A stretch of 64,000 nucleotides of DNA from positions 2,666,001 to 2,730,000 of the forward strand of contig NZ_CP139249.1 in NCBI RefSeq assembly GCF_034064985.1. Reading direction: 5' to 3'. Position 1 is the stretch's first letter. Each line of letters starts with the position of its first letter. Positions 35,901 to 45,256 of this stretch are shown piece after piece. Source of the DNA: Acinetobacter pittii (GTDB lineage: Bacteria > Pseudomonadota > Gammaproteobacteria > Pseudomonadales > Moraxellaceae). The notes below the pieces were generated by a model. That model worked only from the letters and a program-made list of their open reading frames with translations. It ran no database searches and was not told where the DNA came from. The translations under genes were made by a program, and so were the position numbers.

Positions 35901-37362
35901 TAATACCATCTCGACTTCCATCCATTACCTTTATATTTACCAATGGCAATGGAACCACATTAATATTTAGAACTTCTTTATAGAGCTTAAACTCTTTATC
36001 GCCCTTAACATTAAAAGAAGAAGAAAACTCTAAAATTGAGACATTATTAGAACTATCCTTTCCATAAATAACTAGATCCTCAATTTGATCCCCATTAATA
36101 TCCATAACAATTGGATACCACTCTTTAAAACCACTCAATAAACTATGTGTAATTTTAGTAGAATAGTCACTACCAAGAGGAAATATACTTAAACCATCAA
36201 CATTTTTTGAAATAATTGTCTGGAGTTTATTTTGATTTTTATTCACTTTTAGTGAAACATAGCGTACATTGCTTTTGTCTGAAATTGATGGAATCGGGGC
36301 TATTCCCGCCCTTGCAGGTTTATTCATCCGTTCTTTACCGAATGAACTCCAAGTTAATTTAGTTGGAATAGTACATAATCTATCGCTTCCATTAATTGAG
36401 CAATAGTTGATTGACTTTAATCTGGTTTTCTTTGCAGCCGTATCATTGATATCTTCATACTGAAAACTATATTCTCCCTTTAAAGCATTATTTACTTTAA
36501 GATTTATTTTTGAGAGCTTTTTATCTAATACATGTGCAGAAACACTTTCTGAAGTAATGACTCGTTTTTCAATATCTAATCGAGGAGTATATTCGAAGTC
36601 AATTGAATTGAGAGGAACAGCAGTACCATTACCAGTATATTTAATTGATTTAGGATATAAAAAACCCTTTTTTAAGTCATCATATTCAACTGTCCAATAG
36701 TTACCATTATTATCTTTTACAGTTGTAAGTGCCCAATCTGTAATATTTTCGGCAGTTTCGTACTGTCCAGTCACTAAGTCTTTATGATTAAATTTAAGTG
36801 GGGTAGCATATTCTTTTGTTATGCCATCTTTAGTTTTAACAATAAATTTTTTAATATTAGCTTTACCAGATTCAAGCTCAAGCGTAATTTTTGAAAAATC
36901 ATCATCTTCAAACCGGAACTCTGTAGAAGCCGCAGCCGCAGTATCTGGACTTATTTTTATCAGTTTTTTACCATCTAAAGAAAAACAGGATTGATTAAAA
37001 ATTGATGTATTAGGTGGATTAGTAGTTCCATAATTAATAGCCTCTATAAATAGACTATCATCTACAGTTTGGTATATATCAGTCTTATCGCTAATATTAT
37101 CGCAACGAGATACAGCAGAAATCCCCCCAACACTCCATCCAAAACCTAGAATACCATCAGGGCTCTCTCCGCTATAATTAAGGGATAATGGCGGAACAAA
37201 GCCATTAAGAGAAGGAGGAATATTCAGCGGAATATTATGATTGAGTACACCCACTGGACTAACAGAGGTTTTACCATTTAAAGTTTCTGCGAGTTCTATA
37301 TCTGCTGCATGAGAATGATGAATTGCTAGAAAAATTGATATAAAAAGTATTTTGTATTTCAT
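32944..37362 (-). CDS. SpvB/FG-GAP/RHS protein with a C-terminal cohesin-like domain
   Basis: A 1472-residue exported protein. After a signal peptide (ending SHA, about residue 19) it has a SpvB-type opening (LNGFVPPLSLNYSG, GILGFGWSVGG). FG-GAP/VCBS calcium-loop repeats follow at about 400-830 (DINGDQIEDL, DYNNDGLDDIL, DFNQDGLVDF), then RHS/YD repeats at about 1050-1365 (SYDAYGNVTK, YEYDALGRV, RDALGRIT). It lacks the RHS core end motif and any toxin tip. The last 100 residues look like a cohesin-type beta domain (GPIALLTFKVPA, IENGKINLNDGKGEQ). The YD part appears GC-richer than its flanks, suggesting a mosaic. It heads the pseudopilin operon. Domain calls come from motif reading; function unknown. 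Confidence 0.8.
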   Translation of the reverse strand: MKYKILFISIFLAIHHSHAADIELAETLNGKTSVSPVGVLNHNIPLNIPPSLNGFVPPLSLNYSGESPDGILGFGWSVGGISAVSRCDNISDKTDIYQTVDDSLFIEAINYGTTNPPNTSIFNQSCFSLDGKKLIKISPDTAAAASTEFRFEDDDFSKITLELESGKANIKKFIVKTKDGITKEYATPLKFNHKDLVTGQYETAENITDWALTTVKDNNGNYWTVEYDDLKKGFLYPKSIKYTGNGTAVPLNSIDFEYTPRLDIEKRVITSESVSAHVLDKKLSKINLKVNNALKGEYSFQYEDINDTAAKKTRLKSINYCSINGSDRLCTIPTKLTWSSFGKERMNKPARAGIAPIPSISDKSNVRYVSLKVNKNQNKLQTIISKNVDGLSIFPLGSDYSTKITHSLLSGFKEWYPIVMDINGDQIEDLVIYGKDSSNNVSILEFSSSFNVKGDKEFKLYKEVLNINVVPLPLVNIKVMDGSRDGINDLIITYADDNNIRFDGIKLDGTGAKLSIKTSTVDPAIITKLKNSTGSSKISSRILSGNFNRGKINDVILYYTDTTWGLGFCAMSVYWDVVNKDRVLKCNSRFFPVDWEWAVQGSEANIYKDYEFNVVDYNNDGLDDILMSKIIRMDSTNGTSTRFKEQIVPLLSRDDANSFELSTTVETSPFVIDTTGWGSDWETTKISPPNFVDFNQDGLVDFYRYTYSFKPNLITFLQKPAKQFDIDNFHLTSWDQAKAGSAEEIMFAIMGYPSFVSPEYFKIDIIPTLFDINLDGLPDLDFRILAYPHKADGKSFLYSIVTNATDRAPDPIFDGQFTSVYMPTLTLPDMLRSIEPGDGRKEVFSYSSISSDPENQESKPFPVRGTNAPIWTVKYIRNYLNDVLGAQATYDYSTPRLDVKENRFLGFERQTEKLESYNKPSDIYAVTNTVEKETIFNQNYPFIGMAKSVVTKANDALVSKLTVADADFVSDSAYPTTKVKFPRIKKSTVENYELGTLVSKTVTANNYENVFGNLTDSTVTTSSADGTNVFTTTVKPTYGTADKTNWIPGLIKDRVMTASRTGQTAIQTKTSYEYDTKRQVIKKIDEPDDAALKLQTDYSYDAYGNVTKVSVSGTGNGTDTGATRTVSSAYEAGTGYPAGVFKTKETNALSQQSTATYDPVTGQLLTSTDINGVVSTQKIDALGRVIQTKSASGVQTDISYQLCKTFVEVGSNSSECEKGENYKITSTSTLNAPVITYKDANGNVKRTLTKAYDNVNNTVVRNEYTASGRLYRSSSPSLSNVAYANLQWTTYEYDALGRVSKLTEPGNRVTSYTRSGLQTTMTNAKNLKRTEKSNIANEVVEIVDHDNKSLKYSRDALGRITQTTLALIQNTPAFQSLSLDVRHPESWELVKIVNIAPTTRIDQEKNSSGTKLTFGATPQHQGPIALLTFKVPAKQSNHKENIVIENGKINLNDGKGEQALSDKVVKEFELNQ

Positions 37363-37765
37363 TGTATAAGGTTAAGTATCATTTATGTAGCCAAATATTA
37401 CTCAATCCCACATAAATAAACAATAAACAATAAGCAATATCTGACTTATAAAGTGAAGCACTGAATTCTATTTTTCTCTTCTACTTTTTGCACATTATTA
37501 AATTTTTCTTGATCAAAACTCACTCGCAAAAAAAATGATTTTCGATTATAAAGAAATCAGAAAAAACTAAATTTAGAATATTAAAAAATAAATCTCCAGG
37601 TAATTATTTAATTTTAAAAATTGAGTAAATATAATCAATATCGCCAAAAAAGTTTGGTTTATTTGTAGTTTTAAAACTTCCAGAACTTAAATCGCCATCT
37701 TTTTCATCCATACAATTCAACCCATCACTATTAAGAAAATGATTAAATTATTTCAAATATTTAAT
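37363..37765. other. Gene-free AT-rich stretch upstream of the RHS gene
   Basis: About 400 bp, very AT-rich, between the RHS start (minus strand) and the end of the AraC gene. It must contain the promoter of the RHS/pseudopilin operon, but no clear promoter, ribosome-binding site or repeat can be picked out. Confidence 0.5.
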
Positions 37766-38836
37766 TTATGAAATTAATTTCTCACGATACTCATTTGGTG
37801 AAATACCTGTCCAGTGACGGTAGGCTTTTCGGAAGTAAGAAGTATCTGAAAAGCCAATTCTCTCAGCAATTTCATCTATGGTTAAAGTTGTCTCTCGCAA
37901 ATATTCATCAGCAAGACGGCGCCGAGTCTCATCTAACAATTCTTGATAGGTTAAATCAAAACCTGCCAAGCGCCGGTGTAAAGTACGCTTTGAGATATGT
38001 AAACGTTCAGCCATTTCTTGAGCTGATGGAAAAAGCCCTGTTCCATCCAATAGTATTAAACGAATCGTTTTCACCAACTCAGGCTCCTCAAGTTCAGCAG
38101 CACCTAGCATCCGCTCACAAAACGACTTACACATGTCCGCAGTAATCGGGTTGGCATTTGGACAAGGTACATCGAGCCATTTTAAATCAAAGTGCCATTG
38201 CATTATCCCAGCATTAAACTGAACAGGACAATGAAAAACTTTTTCATATTCTTCTGCATAGTCAGGCGCTGGGTATGGTAATAAAAGCTTCTTCGCTTGA
38301 AATGGTCCTTCAAGTACCCGTTCAACTAAAGTTTGCATGGAGCTAAACCAAAACTCGCACACTAAAGGTAAAAGCTTACCCAGTGCAATAATGTCCTGCC
38401 CTTCAAAAACGGCAACATCATCTCGAATATAAAAAGACTTCTTTAAAATAGGCCCTGCAAGCTTAACGTGTCGGATGCCTAGCTCTACCGCTTGTCTAAA
38501 ATTACGTGAGGAATATAACGCATAGCCATACACTCCAAAATCTGACAATCGCTGCTTTTGCCCTGCGCGCAGACCAATGAGTGGATCATTTGATAGCTTT
38601 TGAATATTTTGAAATAGCTGAATTTTTTGGACTTGGGAAATATATAAAGATGATTGATTCATCGCATCTGGCGAAATATTTGTGCCAGATAAAACATCTG
38701 ATATTGAATGGCCTTGCAAACCCATTTCATCAAATAAACTGGTTAAACCCAGCAAATACGTATTGGCACCTAAGGGTGTATTATCATAATTTCCTTCGAT
38801 AACACTATTTGCATTTTTATAAATATTTTTAGGCAT
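37766..38836 (-). CDS. AraC-family regulator (OruR/ArgR-like, arabinose-binding-type N-domain)
   Basis: A 356-residue regulator: an N-terminal ligand domain of the PF12625 type (residues about 25-215, with GLRAGQKQRLSDFGVYGYALYSS) and a C-terminal double HTH (AQEMAERLHISKRTLHRRLAG and TIDEIAERIGFSDTSYFRKAYRHWTGISPNEYR). It is divergent from the coniferyl-aldehyde dehydrogenase gene with 129 bp between the starts, so it probably activates that gene. The inducer is not evident; an aromatic aldehyde or alcohol is plausible. Confidence 0.85.
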   Translation of the reverse strand: MPKNIYKNANSVIEGNYDNTPLGANTYLLGLTSLFDEMGLQGHSISDVLSGTNISPDAMNQSSLYISQVQKIQLFQNIQKLSNDPLIGLRAGQKQRLSDFGVYGYALYSSRNFRQAVELGIRHVKLAGPILKKSFYIRDDVAVFEGQDIIALGKLLPLVCEFWFSSMQTLVERVLEGPFQAKKLLLPYPAPDYAEEYEKVFHCPVQFNAGIMQWHFDLKWLDVPCPNANPITADMCKSFCERMLGAAELEEPELVKTIRLILLDGTGLFPSAQEMAERLHISKRTLHRRLAGFDLTYQELLDETRRRLADEYLRETTLTIDEIAERIGFSDTSYFRKAYRHWTGISPNEYREKLIS

Positions 38837-38965
38837 TTAATTCACACCATCCCTAGAGTGACATGCATAATGGCACTAAACTACCTCTTGTTGTCTCAAT
38901 TTAACATCGACCATACAACGCTTCAAGCATAAAGTATGATAAGCAAAAGTATGGAAGGAACAATA

Positions 38966-40426
38966 ATGGAACGCTCCACTTTAAAAGAATATAGCGGCTC
39001 TGCCACTGAACATATGGAACTTATTTTTTCCAAACAACGTGCCAATTTTGAAGCAGATCCTTACCCAAGTCTTGAAGCACGCCGCACAAAACTGCATCAA
39101 CTTAAAAAACAAATTATCCGTTATCAAGATGCTTTGGCTGCCGCGATTAATGCTGACTTTAGTTCAAGATCACTTGATGAATCTAAACTACTAGATTTGC
39201 TTGGTTCTGTATTGGAAGCTGATCATGCGATTCATCATTTACGCCGCTGGATGCGCCCAAGTAAACGCCGTACCGAGCTTTTATTTTTATCAAACCGTTT
39301 AAGTGTGCAATACCAACCTAAAGGCGTGGTTGGTGTGATTGTTCCTTGGAACTTCCCCGTTTATTTAGCACTTGGCCCACTCATTGCCGCATTAGCTGCA
39401 GGCAACCGAGTCATGATTAAGCTGCCTGAAATTACCCCGAATACTAATGCAATGCTTCGACGCATGCTGGCAGAAGTTTTTAATGAAGATGAAGTGGCCG
39501 TGTTTGGTGAAGAAATTACAGACCCAGCAAGATTTACCTCTTTGCCATTTAACCATATTGTCTTTACTGGCTCCCCAGCTATTGGCAAAGTCGTCATGCG
39601 AGCAGCAGCTGAAAACTTAACACCTGTTACACTTGAGTTAGGTGGTAAATCACCTGCAATTGTAAGCCGCAACTACCCGCTTGCCGATGCTGCAAAACGT
39701 ATTACACATGGTAAAGCAACAAATAGTGGTCAAATCTGTGTAGCACCTGACTACGCGTTGGTTCCCAAAGAAAGTATTGATGAATTTGTTGAAGCTGCGA
39801 AATCAAGCTTTATAAAAATGTTTGGTCAAAACATTGAAAATAATGAGAATTACACATCCATTGTGAACGACCGCCATTTAAAACGTATTCAAGATATTTT
39901 GACCGATGCGCAAGAAAAAGGTGCCCTTATTATTCCTTGCGATACTTATAGCTTTGACCAACAAGGTCGCAGGATGCCTGTGCACATTGTGCTGAATTGC
40001 ACGCCAGACATGCGGATTATGAAAGAAGAACTCTTTGGTCCTATTTTACCTGTAGTGGCTTATGATTCTTTAGATGATGCAATTACCTATGTGAAATCGG
40101 ACGAACGGCCTTTAGCCCTTTATTGCTTTACGCATAGTTCAATAGAACGTGATCGTATTTTGCGTGAGACTCATTCGGGTGGTGTGACCATTAATGACTG
40201 GGGCTGGCATGTAGTTAACCATGATGCTCCTTTCGGGGGTATCGGCAACTCAGGTATGGGGTCATATCATGGTGAGGAAGGTTTCCGCGAACTTTCACAT
40301 GCAAAAACGGTTTTTATTCGCCATCGGTTTTTCCCGACTCAGCTTTTCCACCCTCCTTATGGAACATTCCTTCAAAAATTAGCGATTCGCTTTTTCTTGA
40401 AGAAAGGCGATCCAAATATTAAATAA
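38966..40426 (+). CDS. calB: Coniferyl-aldehyde dehydrogenase
   Basis: A 486-residue aldehyde dehydrogenase of the class 3-like coniferyl-aldehyde subgroup. Motifs are GVVGVIVPWNFPVYLALGPL, LELGGKSPAIV and the catalytic Cys in NSGQICVAPDY; a C-terminal hydrophobic/basic tail follows. It would oxidise coniferyl aldehyde to ferulate, feeding the hca pathway. The ATG at 38966 follows GAAGGA at good spacing; an in-frame ATG at 38936 does not. Substrate specificity in this subgroup is broad, so fatty aldehydes are an alternative. Confidence 0.82.
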   Translation: MERSTLKEYSGSATEHMELIFSKQRANFEADPYPSLEARRTKLHQLKKQIIRYQDALAAAINADFSSRSLDESKLLDLLGSVLEADHAIHHLRRWMRPSKRRTELLFLSNRLSVQYQPKGVVGVIVPWNFPVYLALGPLIAALAAGNRVMIKLPEITPNTNAMLRRMLAEVFNEDEVAVFGEEITDPARFTSLPFNHIVFTGSPAIGKVVMRAAAENLTPVTLELGGKSPAIVSRNYPLADAAKRITHGKATNSGQICVAPDYALVPKESIDEFVEAAKSSFIKMFGQNIENNENYTSIVNDRHLKRIQDILTDAQEKGALIIPCDTYSFDQQGRRMPVHIVLNCTPDMRIMKEELFGPILPVVAYDSLDDAITYVKSDERPLALYCFTHSSIERDRILRETHSGGVTINDWGWHVVNHDAPFGGIGNSGMGSYHGEEGFRELSHAKTVFIRHRFFPTQLFHPPYGTFLQKLAIRFFLKKGDPNIK

Positions 40427-40433
40427 GGATGAT

Positions 40434-40460
40434 AAAAAAGCCTCGTAATGAGGCTTTTTT
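40434..40460. terminator. Bidirectional terminator between calB and permease
   Basis: AAAAAAGCCTC pairs perfectly with GAGGCTTTTTT around GTAAT, giving a U-tract in both directions between convergent genes. Confidence 0.9.
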
Positions 40461-40508
40461 ATTGGGTTTTTAAATAATAAGATTTCTAATAAGATCACTA
40501 AAATTTAT

Positions 40509-41972
40509 TTAAATATAATCAACCTTTTGAGCTTTTAAGATATCAAGCTGCAACATCTTTTTCTTTTTATATTTATAGGCAATAAATAAACCAATAAACC
40601 AGATTGGTGAACACTCAAGTGCAATTAAAGTATCATGGTCTAAAGCCAAAATTACGATAGTAAACACTAAAAATAACATGGTCATCCAAGCCATAAATAA
40701 TCCACCCGGCATTTTATATTTTGACTGGGCATGTAATTCAGGGCTTTTCTTACGATAATAAATATATGAAAGTACTATCAACATAAACGTAAAAATACAT
40801 AAAATTGAAGTGAGCGCTGAAATAATCGTAAATGCAGTCATAACATTAGGCACAATAAATAAAATAGATGTTCCAACCGTTACGCACGCCATTGAAAATA
40901 TAAGTCCGCGAATTGGAACTTTTCTTTTTGACAGCTTACTAAAGCTTTTAGGGGCATCGTTGTCTAAAGCCAAACCGTATAACATACGGCTGGTCGCAAA
41001 GATTCCACTGTTTGCAGAAGATAAAGCTGAAGTCGCAACAACAAAGTTGATTAAACCTGCCGCAATTGGTAACCCGACCAAAGTAAACATTTCCACAAAT
41101 GGGCTCTTTTCTGGTGAAACTTTTGCCCAAGATGTGACTGCAATAATACAAACCAACGCGCCCACATAGAATAATAAAATACGTAAAGGAATAGAGTTAA
41201 TCGCTTTTGGAAGTGAAGTATGCGGATCTTTAGTTTCAGCAGCAGTCGTACCGACAAGCTCAATACCCACAAATGCAAATATGGCAATTTGAAAACCTGC
41301 CAAGAAACCGGTTACACCATAAGGAAACATTGATTCTGTTTCAAACAAATGGCTCATTGAAGCCTTAACACCATTTGGTGAAGTAAACCCGGTCCCAATT
41401 AAATAAATACCAGCCAGAATAAATAGAATAATTGCAGTAATTTTGATGAGTGAGAACCAAAACTCAAGTTCACCGAACAATCGAACGGCCACAAAATTGA
41501 GTATGGTCAAGATCGCTAATGATGTAAATGCTGGAATCCAGACGGGTAAATCGGGATACCAAAACTGCATGTACCCTCCGATCACAATCACATCGGCAAT
41601 CGCAGTAATAATCCAGTTACACCAGTAGGACCAGCCAAGGAAAAATCCAGCCCATGGGCCGAGATAAGCCGTTGCAAAATCGGCGAAGGTTTTAAAATTA
41701 GTATTTGCAAGCAACAATTCACCCATTGCCCGCATCACGAAGAAAAAGAAGAAACCAATAATTAAATAGGTTAAAACAATTGAAGTACCCGAAACACTTA
41801 ATGTTTTCCCGGAACCCATAAATAATCCGGTACCAATTGCACCACCGATTGCGATCATTTGAATATGACGATTTGTCAATGAGCGCTGCAATTTCTCTTC
41901 TTCTTGCTCAGTCATATGTTGACTACCAAGAAGATCTCCTTCCAGGAACTGCTTTCCGTTATTCTTACTCAT
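40509..41972 (-). CDS. Amino-acid permease (CycA-like, APC family)
   Basis: A 487-residue, 12-segment amino-acid:H+ symporter. The AAT-family signature LTNRHIQMIAIGGAIGTGLFMGSG, the FFFFFVMRAMGELLLANTNFKTFADFA region and GIELVGTTAAETKDP are present. The closest remembered relatives are D-serine/D-alanine/glycine permeases (CycA). A GGAG site precedes the start. It stands alone between calB and the ast genes. The exact amino acid is uncertain. Confidence 0.82.
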   Translation of the reverse strand: MSKNNGKQFLEGDLLGSQHMTEQEEEKLQRSLTNRHIQMIAIGGAIGTGLFMGSGKTLSVSGTSIVLTYLIIGFFFFFVMRAMGELLLANTNFKTFADFATAYLGPWAGFFLGWSYWCNWIITAIADVIVIGGYMQFWYPDLPVWIPAFTSLAILTILNFVAVRLFGELEFWFSLIKITAIILFILAGIYLIGTGFTSPNGVKASMSHLFETESMFPYGVTGFLAGFQIAIFAFVGIELVGTTAAETKDPHTSLPKAINSIPLRILLFYVGALVCIIAVTSWAKVSPEKSPFVEMFTLVGLPIAAGLINFVVATSALSSANSGIFATSRMLYGLALDNDAPKSFSKLSKRKVPIRGLIFSMACVTVGTSILFIVPNVMTAFTIISALTSILCIFTFMLIVLSYIYYRKKSPELHAQSKYKMPGGLFMAWMTMLFLVFTIVILALDHDTLIALECSPIWFIGLFIAYKYKKKKMLQLDILKAQKVDYI

Positions 41973-42371
41973 GTAATATTTACTCCAATTTATAGCAACC
42001 GTCGTAAATGCTTTAATAATAAACAGATTATATGATTATTAATTTAGTCCATTAAACCATTCTAAAAATATTATTAAATCACTTAAGACCTTATAAATTC
42101 CTTTTTAAAAGCCATCACCTATAACAATAAAAATTATTCATCATTCCTTTCCTTCATTATTATATTAGCCTGATTTCCAAAATATAATTTCAATAAACAT
42201 TTAAAATATATAGATTAATTAAATATTTTATTGATTTACCTTTTATATAGAAAAACAGGCTAATTAATTCCAGCTCAGCGAGCAAGATTGTATTTATCCA
42301 TATACCCATCTTGCGCTAGCGATAATATATTATTCCTTCTTAAATTTGGTGAAATGTATAGTAATTTCCGC
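41973..42371. other. Gene-free AT-rich stretch between astA and the permease
   Basis: About 400 bp, very AT-rich. It lies where astD would follow astA in a complete ast operon. The only structure seen is a weak hairpin (GCAAGAT at 42282 with ATCTTGC at 42308), which may terminate astA transcripts. No remnant of astD is recognisable by eye. Confidence 0.5.
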
Positions 42372-43466
42372 TTAATTAACAGCCATTCGCAAATATTCAG
42401 TGGCTTTGAGTTTATTGACCACTTCTGGACTCGAAACTTGTTTAACATGAACACTTAGCACGCGAACTAAAGAGCCATTTTCAACATTCAATTGGTTTGC
42501 CTGTTCTTTTGTTAACTGCAATATGTTCTGATGAGGCTGGCTATACACAAGAATGGCGCGATAATTTTCATAATCATCATTGGCCACAATGTAAGACTCA
42601 TCCCCTACAGCGATATTTTGAGGCTGTTCGATTTGAACCGTTACAGACTGGCTTTCTTTAATCGCCCGTAAATTTTCGATATCCGCTTGCAGCGTTGCAC
42701 CACCATCAAAAATATCTATATAGCCTTTATAGCGTAGCCCCTCTTCAAGCAAGAGATTATAGGCTGGTCGAGTATTCGGGTGCACAATGCCAATCGCAGC
42801 TTTAGCATCGTCAGGTAACATATCGACATAGAGGGGATGTCTTGGCATCAGCTCAGCAATAAAAGCCTTTTGCCCGACTCCACTTAAATAATCGGCCTTG
42901 GTAAATTCGATATTAAAAAACTTATGACCTACGGCATTCCAAAATGGTGACTGCCCATTGGCGTCAGAATATCCGCGCATTTCGGCAACAATCGTTTCTT
43001 CAAAATATTGACGAAATGCTGAAAGAAATAAGAAACGGACTTTAGATAAAAATTTGCCATTTTTATTTAAGCGATAGTCAGGGTCTAAAAATAAAGTACA
43101 AAGCTCACTACAATTGGTATGGTCATTACTCAAATACAAAGTAGGTAAAGCGTTATAAACACTTAATGGTTCTGACGCATGTACTTGTGTCCCAACATGA
43201 AAGTTATACCAAGGTTCTTTTAAACCAAGTGCGACTTCAATACCGCAAACACCGACAACTTTGTTGAGTTCAGTATCTTCTAAAACAAATAGGTAAACCT
43301 GATCTGCCTTTGGGAGTTCGCCTGCGACTGTCTTACACGCCCTCTCAATACGAGCAGCAAGTTTTTCCATATTTGGCTGCAAAGATGTCAAACCAAAACC
43401 TGCTTTTTGCGCCAACAGGTAAAGGTCATTAACATCTTTAGATTCGATGTAACGAATAATCATCAT
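42372..43466 (-). CDS. astA: Arginine N-succinyltransferase
   Basis: A 364-residue enzyme catalysing the first step of the arginine succinyltransferase pathway. Family landmarks are SCxxL-type [41 protein letters not shown] [21 protein letters not shown] and [13 protein letters not shown], followed by [15 protein letters not shown]. Its ATG overlaps the astC stop (ATGA), so it is coupled to astC. The length matches AstA; the neighbouring pathway genes astD, astB and astE are not in the window. Confidence 0.92.
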   Translation of the reverse strand: MMIIRYIESKDVNDLYLLAQKAGFGLTSLQPNMEKLAARIERACKTVAGELPKADQVYLFVLEDTELNKVVGVCGIEVALGLKEPWYNFHVGTQVHASEPLSVYNALPTLYLSNDHTNCSELCTLFLDPDYRLNKNGKFLSKVRFLFLSAFRQYFEETIVAEMRGYSDANGQSPFWNAVGHKFFNIEFTKADYLSGVGQKAFIAELMPRHPLYVDMLPDDAKAAIGIVHPNTRPAYNLLLEEGLRYKGYIDIFDGGATLQADIENLRAIKESQSVTVQIEQPQNIAVGDESYIVANDDYENYRAILVYSQPHQNILQLTKEQANQLNVENGSLVRVLSVHVKQVSSPEVVNKLKATEYLRMAVN

Positions 43467-44698
43467 GCTGCTTGTTCATCCTTTTGAATTTCCACAAAGC
43501 GAGCAAGCGCACGTTCAAAGCGTTTTAGGCCTTCATCAATATCAGCAAATGGGATGATTAAAGACGGTGTAAAACGTACAACATTTGGACCTGCAATAAG
43601 ACTCAGCAAACCTTCTTCGCCCGCAAGGTTATTGATGTCTTTTGCTTTACCAGCGAATTCATCTTTTAACGCACAACCAATCAATAAGCCTTCACCGCGA
43701 ATCGTTTTAAAGACTTCATATTTTTCATTTAATTTATTTAAAGCGTTTTTATAGTAGTCATGACGCTCTTTAACACCCTTCAGTACTTCAGGCGTATTAA
43801 TAAACTCAAACACTGCACCTGCCACCGCACTTGCTAACGGGTTACCACCATAAGTCGTACCATGTGTACCGACAGAAAAATGCGGAGCAAACTTATCGGT
43901 TGTTAACATTGCACCGACTGGGAAACCACCACCTAATGCTTTGGCAGTCGTTAATACATCTGGAATAACACCAGAGTTCATGTAGGCATAAAGTGCACCT
44001 GTACGACCAACACCAGTTTGTACTTCATCAAAAATCAGTAAGGCGCCGAACTCATCACACAGTGCACGCAAACCTTTTAAAAATTCGATGTCAGCAGGAA
44101 TAACACCGCCTTCACCTTGGATCGGCTCAACAATAACTGCACAAGTTTGCTCATTAATGACCGCTTTTGCAGCTTCTAAATCGTTAAAAGCAACATGGTT
44201 AATGCCATTTGGAAGTGGTGCAAAGTCTTGTGAATATTTAGGTTGACCACCCGCCGAAACGGTAAATAAAGTACGGCCATGGAACGCATTATTAAATGCC
44301 ACAATGCCACTTTTTCCAGCAATGCCACTGTCTAGACCAACTTTACGAGCTAGTTTGAGCGCTGCTTCATTCGCTTCTGCACCTGAGTTACAGAAGAAAA
44401 CCTTGTCTGCAAATGTATTTTCGGTAAGTTGTTTAGCAAGGCGTAGAACAGGTTCATTTGTATAACCATTGCCTACATGCCAAAGTTTTGTTGCTTGTTC
44501 TGTTAAAGCATTTACTGCCACTGGATGCACATGACCTAATGCGTTTACTGCAATCCCGCCTGCAAAATCGATATATTCTTTATTTTCTTGATCCCAAATA
44601 CGTGAACCTTCGCCACGTACCGGAATGAAATTTGCCGGTGCAAAAACTGGAACCATCCACTCGTTAAAGTCATTACGAGAAACTGCAAAATTATTCAT
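43463..44698 (-). CDS. astC: Succinylornithine/acetylornithine transaminase
   Basis: A 411-residue class III PLP aminotransferase. Visible are [42 protein letters not shown] and the PLP lysine in [14 protein letters not shown]. In the AST pathway it converts succinylornithine to the semialdehyde; the same enzyme often also serves acetylornithine (ArgD). Coupling to astA favours the catabolic role. The divergent Lrp-type gene at 44834 is its likely regulator. Confidence 0.9.
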   Translation of the reverse strand: MNNFAVSRNDFNEWMVPVFAPANFIPVRGEGSRIWDQENKEYIDFAGGIAVNALGHVHPVAVNALTEQATKLWHVGNGYTNEPVLRLAKQLTENTFADKVFFCNSGAEANEAALKLARKVGLDSGIAGKSGIVAFNNAFHGRTLFTVSAGGQPKYSQDFAPLPNGINHVAFNDLEAAKAVINEQTCAVIVEPIQGEGGVIPADIEFLKGLRALCDEFGALLIFDEVQTGVGRTGALYAYMNSGVIPDVLTTAKALGGGFPVGAMLTTDKFAPHFSVGTHGTTYGGNPLASAVAGAVFEFINTPEVLKGVKERHDYYKNALNKLNEKYEVFKTIRGEGLLIGCALKDEFAGKAKDINNLAGEEGLLSLIAGPNVVRFTPSLIIPFADIDEGLKRFERALARFVEIQKDEQAA

Positions 44699-44833
44699 CT
44701 TATCTAGTCCATTAAATTGAATTATTAGGCTTAACCGATGCCCCTATTATTCAAAATCAAATTGATTCACAAAATTTGTAATTCAGTAAAAAATGAATTA
44801 TTTTTTACCAATTTGATAATTGACAATTACAAT

Positions 44834-45256
44834 ATGGATAACATTGATCAAATTATTTTAGGTTTACTTAAAGATAACGCACGGATGTCTGTTACCGAGT
44901 TAGCCGAAAAAGTTCACGTTTCACGGGCAACGGTAAAAAAGAGAATCGAATATTTGGAGTCTTCGGGCATCATTACTGGATATACAGTACGGTTTAAACC
45001 CAATGCAGAACGCAACGTCATCCGTGCATGGATGAGCATTATGGTTGAAGGCACTAAAGCGCAGTCTGTGATTAAAGAACTACGCCTAGAAAGTGCCGTG
45101 GAATGTTTGCATAAAACCAATGGCAAATGGGACATTTTGGTTGAGCTACGCTCTGACACTTTAGAAAACTTCGATAAAGTATTAGAAAGAATTAGAAATA
45201 TTTCAGGTATTTATAATAGTGAAACCAGTATTCTGCTTGCGAGTCATAAGACCTAA
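44834..45256 (+). CDS. Lrp/AsnC-family regulator
   Basis: A 140-residue Lrp-type protein: HTH at about residues 1-55 (ILGLLKDNARMSVTELAEKVHVSRATVKKRIEYLESSGII) and a C-terminal RAM effector domain (SAVECLHKTNGKWDILVELRSD). I chose the ATG at 44834 because the upstream extension to 44738 is outside the family. It is divergent from astCA with 135 bp between starts and probably senses arginine or a related amino acid. Confidence 0.85.
   Translation: MDNIDQIILGLLKDNARMSVTELAEKVHVSRATVKKRIEYLESSGIITGYTVRFKPNAERNVIRAWMSIMVEGTKAQSVIKELRLESAVECLHKTNGKWDILVELRSDTLENFDKVLERIRNISGIYNSETSILLASHKT

Noticed and set aside
30086..37765. Search for attachment-site direct repeats or a transposase/integrase bounding the AT-rich island
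   Set aside because: No integrase, transposase or clear flanking repeat was seen by eye, so the island is called from composition and content only.
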